From Bacteroidota bacterium (lineage in GTDB: Bacteria; Bacteroidota; Bacteroidia; Chitinophagales; Chitinophagaceae), in assembly GCA_016868585.1 (NCBI GenBank), contig VGGR01000006.1, positions 32,486 to 96,485 of the forward strand: DNA of 64,000 nt, read 5' to 3'. Below are positions 63,358-64,000 of the stretch, piece after piece (the stretch's first letter is position 1; each line of letters starts with the position of its first letter). Made by a program: the position numbers and the translations under genes. The notes beneath the pieces were generated by a model. That model did no database searches, had not been told where the DNA came from, and saw nothing but the letters and a program-made list of their open reading frames with translations.

Positions 63358-64000
63358 ATGAAATATGCTCTCGTAAATAATATCAAGTCAGAAGCCCTGA
63401 AGGGTTTAAAAGGTAAGTGCCAATGCTGTGCATCAGAAGTGATTGCGAAGTGTGGAGCTTACAGAATCCATCATTGGTCGCATAAAAAGACAAAAAGTTG
63501 TGACCCTTGGTGGGAAACTGAAACTGAATGGCATAGGCGTTGGAAAAATTGTTACCCTTCAAACTGGCATGAATTTCTATTTGAAGACGCAGAGAATAAC
63601 GAAAAACATATAGCAGACATACACACAGAACACAACCTTGTTATTGAATTTCAACATTCTCACATTGACCCAAACGAAAGGGTAAGCAGAGAAAAGTTTT
63701 ATAAAAATATGATTTGGGTTGTAGACGGCACACGCTTACAAAGAGATTACCCCCGCTTCCAAAAATGGGCTAATGGTTATCGAACTGCAATCAAAAAAGA
63801 TATTTTTATTGTCGATTCTCCTGAAGACGTTTTTCCAAAAAATTGGCTGAATAGTTCAGTTCCGGTAATTTTTGACTTTAAGGGGATGGAAGAATTAGTA
63901 GAGAATAATGATTTAAGACACAAATTGTATTGCCTATTTCAGGTAAAAATTAACCATAAGAGTAAGTATTTAATAGCCGTAATTTCAAGAAAAGCTTTCA
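63358..64000 (+). CDS. CoiA-like competence nuclease (3' end beyond window)
   Basis: The frame is open from ATG 63358 to the right edge, 214 codons. The N-terminus has cysteines (KCQCCASEVIAKC, 20-32) and an HHW..H motif (38-42, 'RIHHWSH'). The segment 'ETETEWHRRWKN' and the PD-(D/E)XK-like core with Asp87 ('KHIADIHTEHNLVIEFQHS') and Glu97/Gln99 follow, and 'RVSREKFYKNMIWVVDG' closes the match to CoiA. CoiA acts in natural transformation in Gram-positive bacteria; in Bacteroidota relatives the role is unproven. Base composition is AT-rich (line 63601-63660 is 32% GC), which may point to transfer. The C-terminal part cannot be judged. Confidence 0.8.
   Translation, partial: MKYALVNNIKSEALKGLKGKCQCCASEVIAKCGAYRIHHWSHKKTKSCDPWWETETEWHRRWKNCYPSNWHEFLFEDAENNEKHIADIHTEHNLVIEFQHSHIDPNERVSREKFYKNMIWVVDGTRLQRDYPRFQKWANGYRTAIKKDIFIVDSPEDVFPKNWLNSSVPVIFDFKGMEELVENNDLRHKLYCLFQVKINHKSKYLIAVISRKAF

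Noticed and set aside
63078..63386. 102-codon open frame on the minus strand in the gap next to recG
   Set aside because: It runs across the orphan terminator and into the CoiA-like gene, is Phe/Leu/Lys-rich as expected for AT-rich noncoding DNA and has no recognisable motif.

Overview
The window is a chromosomal segment of a Bacteroidota bacterium, most likely of the Chitinophagales/Chitinophagaceae type (inference). The signs are type IX secretion parts (PorT, a PorP/SprF protein, type A and type B C-terminal sorting domains), Bacteroidota-type promoters (TAnnTTTG -7 elements, some with TTTG 18-19 bases upstream), a menaquinone methyltransferase, a dcw cluster without murF or ddl, and few Shine-Dalgarno sequences. 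I see no tRNA or rRNA gene, CRISPR array or intact insertion sequence. Most genes are housekeeping.

Layout. 1-12104 (minus strand): the division and cell-wall (dcw) operon, transcribed mraZ-rsmH-ftsL-ftsI-murE-mraY-murD-ftsW-murG-murC-ftsQ, with ftsQ cut by the left edge. 12105-12363: divergent control region between mraZ and queA, with a perfect hairpin, TGGGA motifs and two DnaA-box-like sites. 12364-16824: queA, an orphan histidine kinase, atpC and atpD. 16973-26265: a GNAT-like protein, dnaX with an in-frame A11 run, a pyruvate dehydrogenase E2 gene with a remnant second lipoyl domain, a CoA-binding protein, a YkuK-like RNase H fold protein, engB, menG/ubiE, porT and comM/yifB. 26335-28125: an ABC exporter. 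28134-32106: a GC-richer islet with an outer-membrane pseudogene, a small barrel protein, a small lipoprotein and a ZnuD-like TonB-dependent receptor; two matching palindromes sit at its promoters and suggest joint control by a metal-sensing Fur-family repressor. 32249-36084: a haem lipoprotein facing a DUF1800-DUF1501 pair. 36154-44514: thiolase, pyrD, rsmE, dnaB, recN, a zinc-ribbon coiled-coil protein and a NIF3-type protein. 44595-48548: peroxiredoxin, a stand-alone T9SS sorting domain, an RlmI-like methyltransferase, grpE and dnaJ. 48529-54623: VWA protein, hpt, glucosaminidase, O-methyltransferase, sodium symporter and a LOG protein. 54630-62943: a GlcD-like oxidase, a PorP/SprF protein paired with a 1,199-residue PKD surface protein, and recG. 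63358 to the right edge: the start of a CoiA-like nuclease gene in AT-rich DNA.

How it fits together. The left 12 kb makes lipid II from UDP-MurNAc and builds the septal machine around FtsW, FtsI, FtsL and FtsQ. dnaX, dnaB, recN and recG cover replication and repair. PorT, PorP/SprF and the sorting-domain proteins belong to one secretion system that places proteins on the cell surface.

I do not see a clear new defence or mobile system. The observations most worth following are the A11 slippage site in dnaX, where a slip in either direction terminates the frame within 0-2 codons; the scar of a deleted second lipoyl domain in the E2 gene; the paired palindromic operators of the metal-uptake-like islet; and a secreted protein that is almost only a sorting signal.
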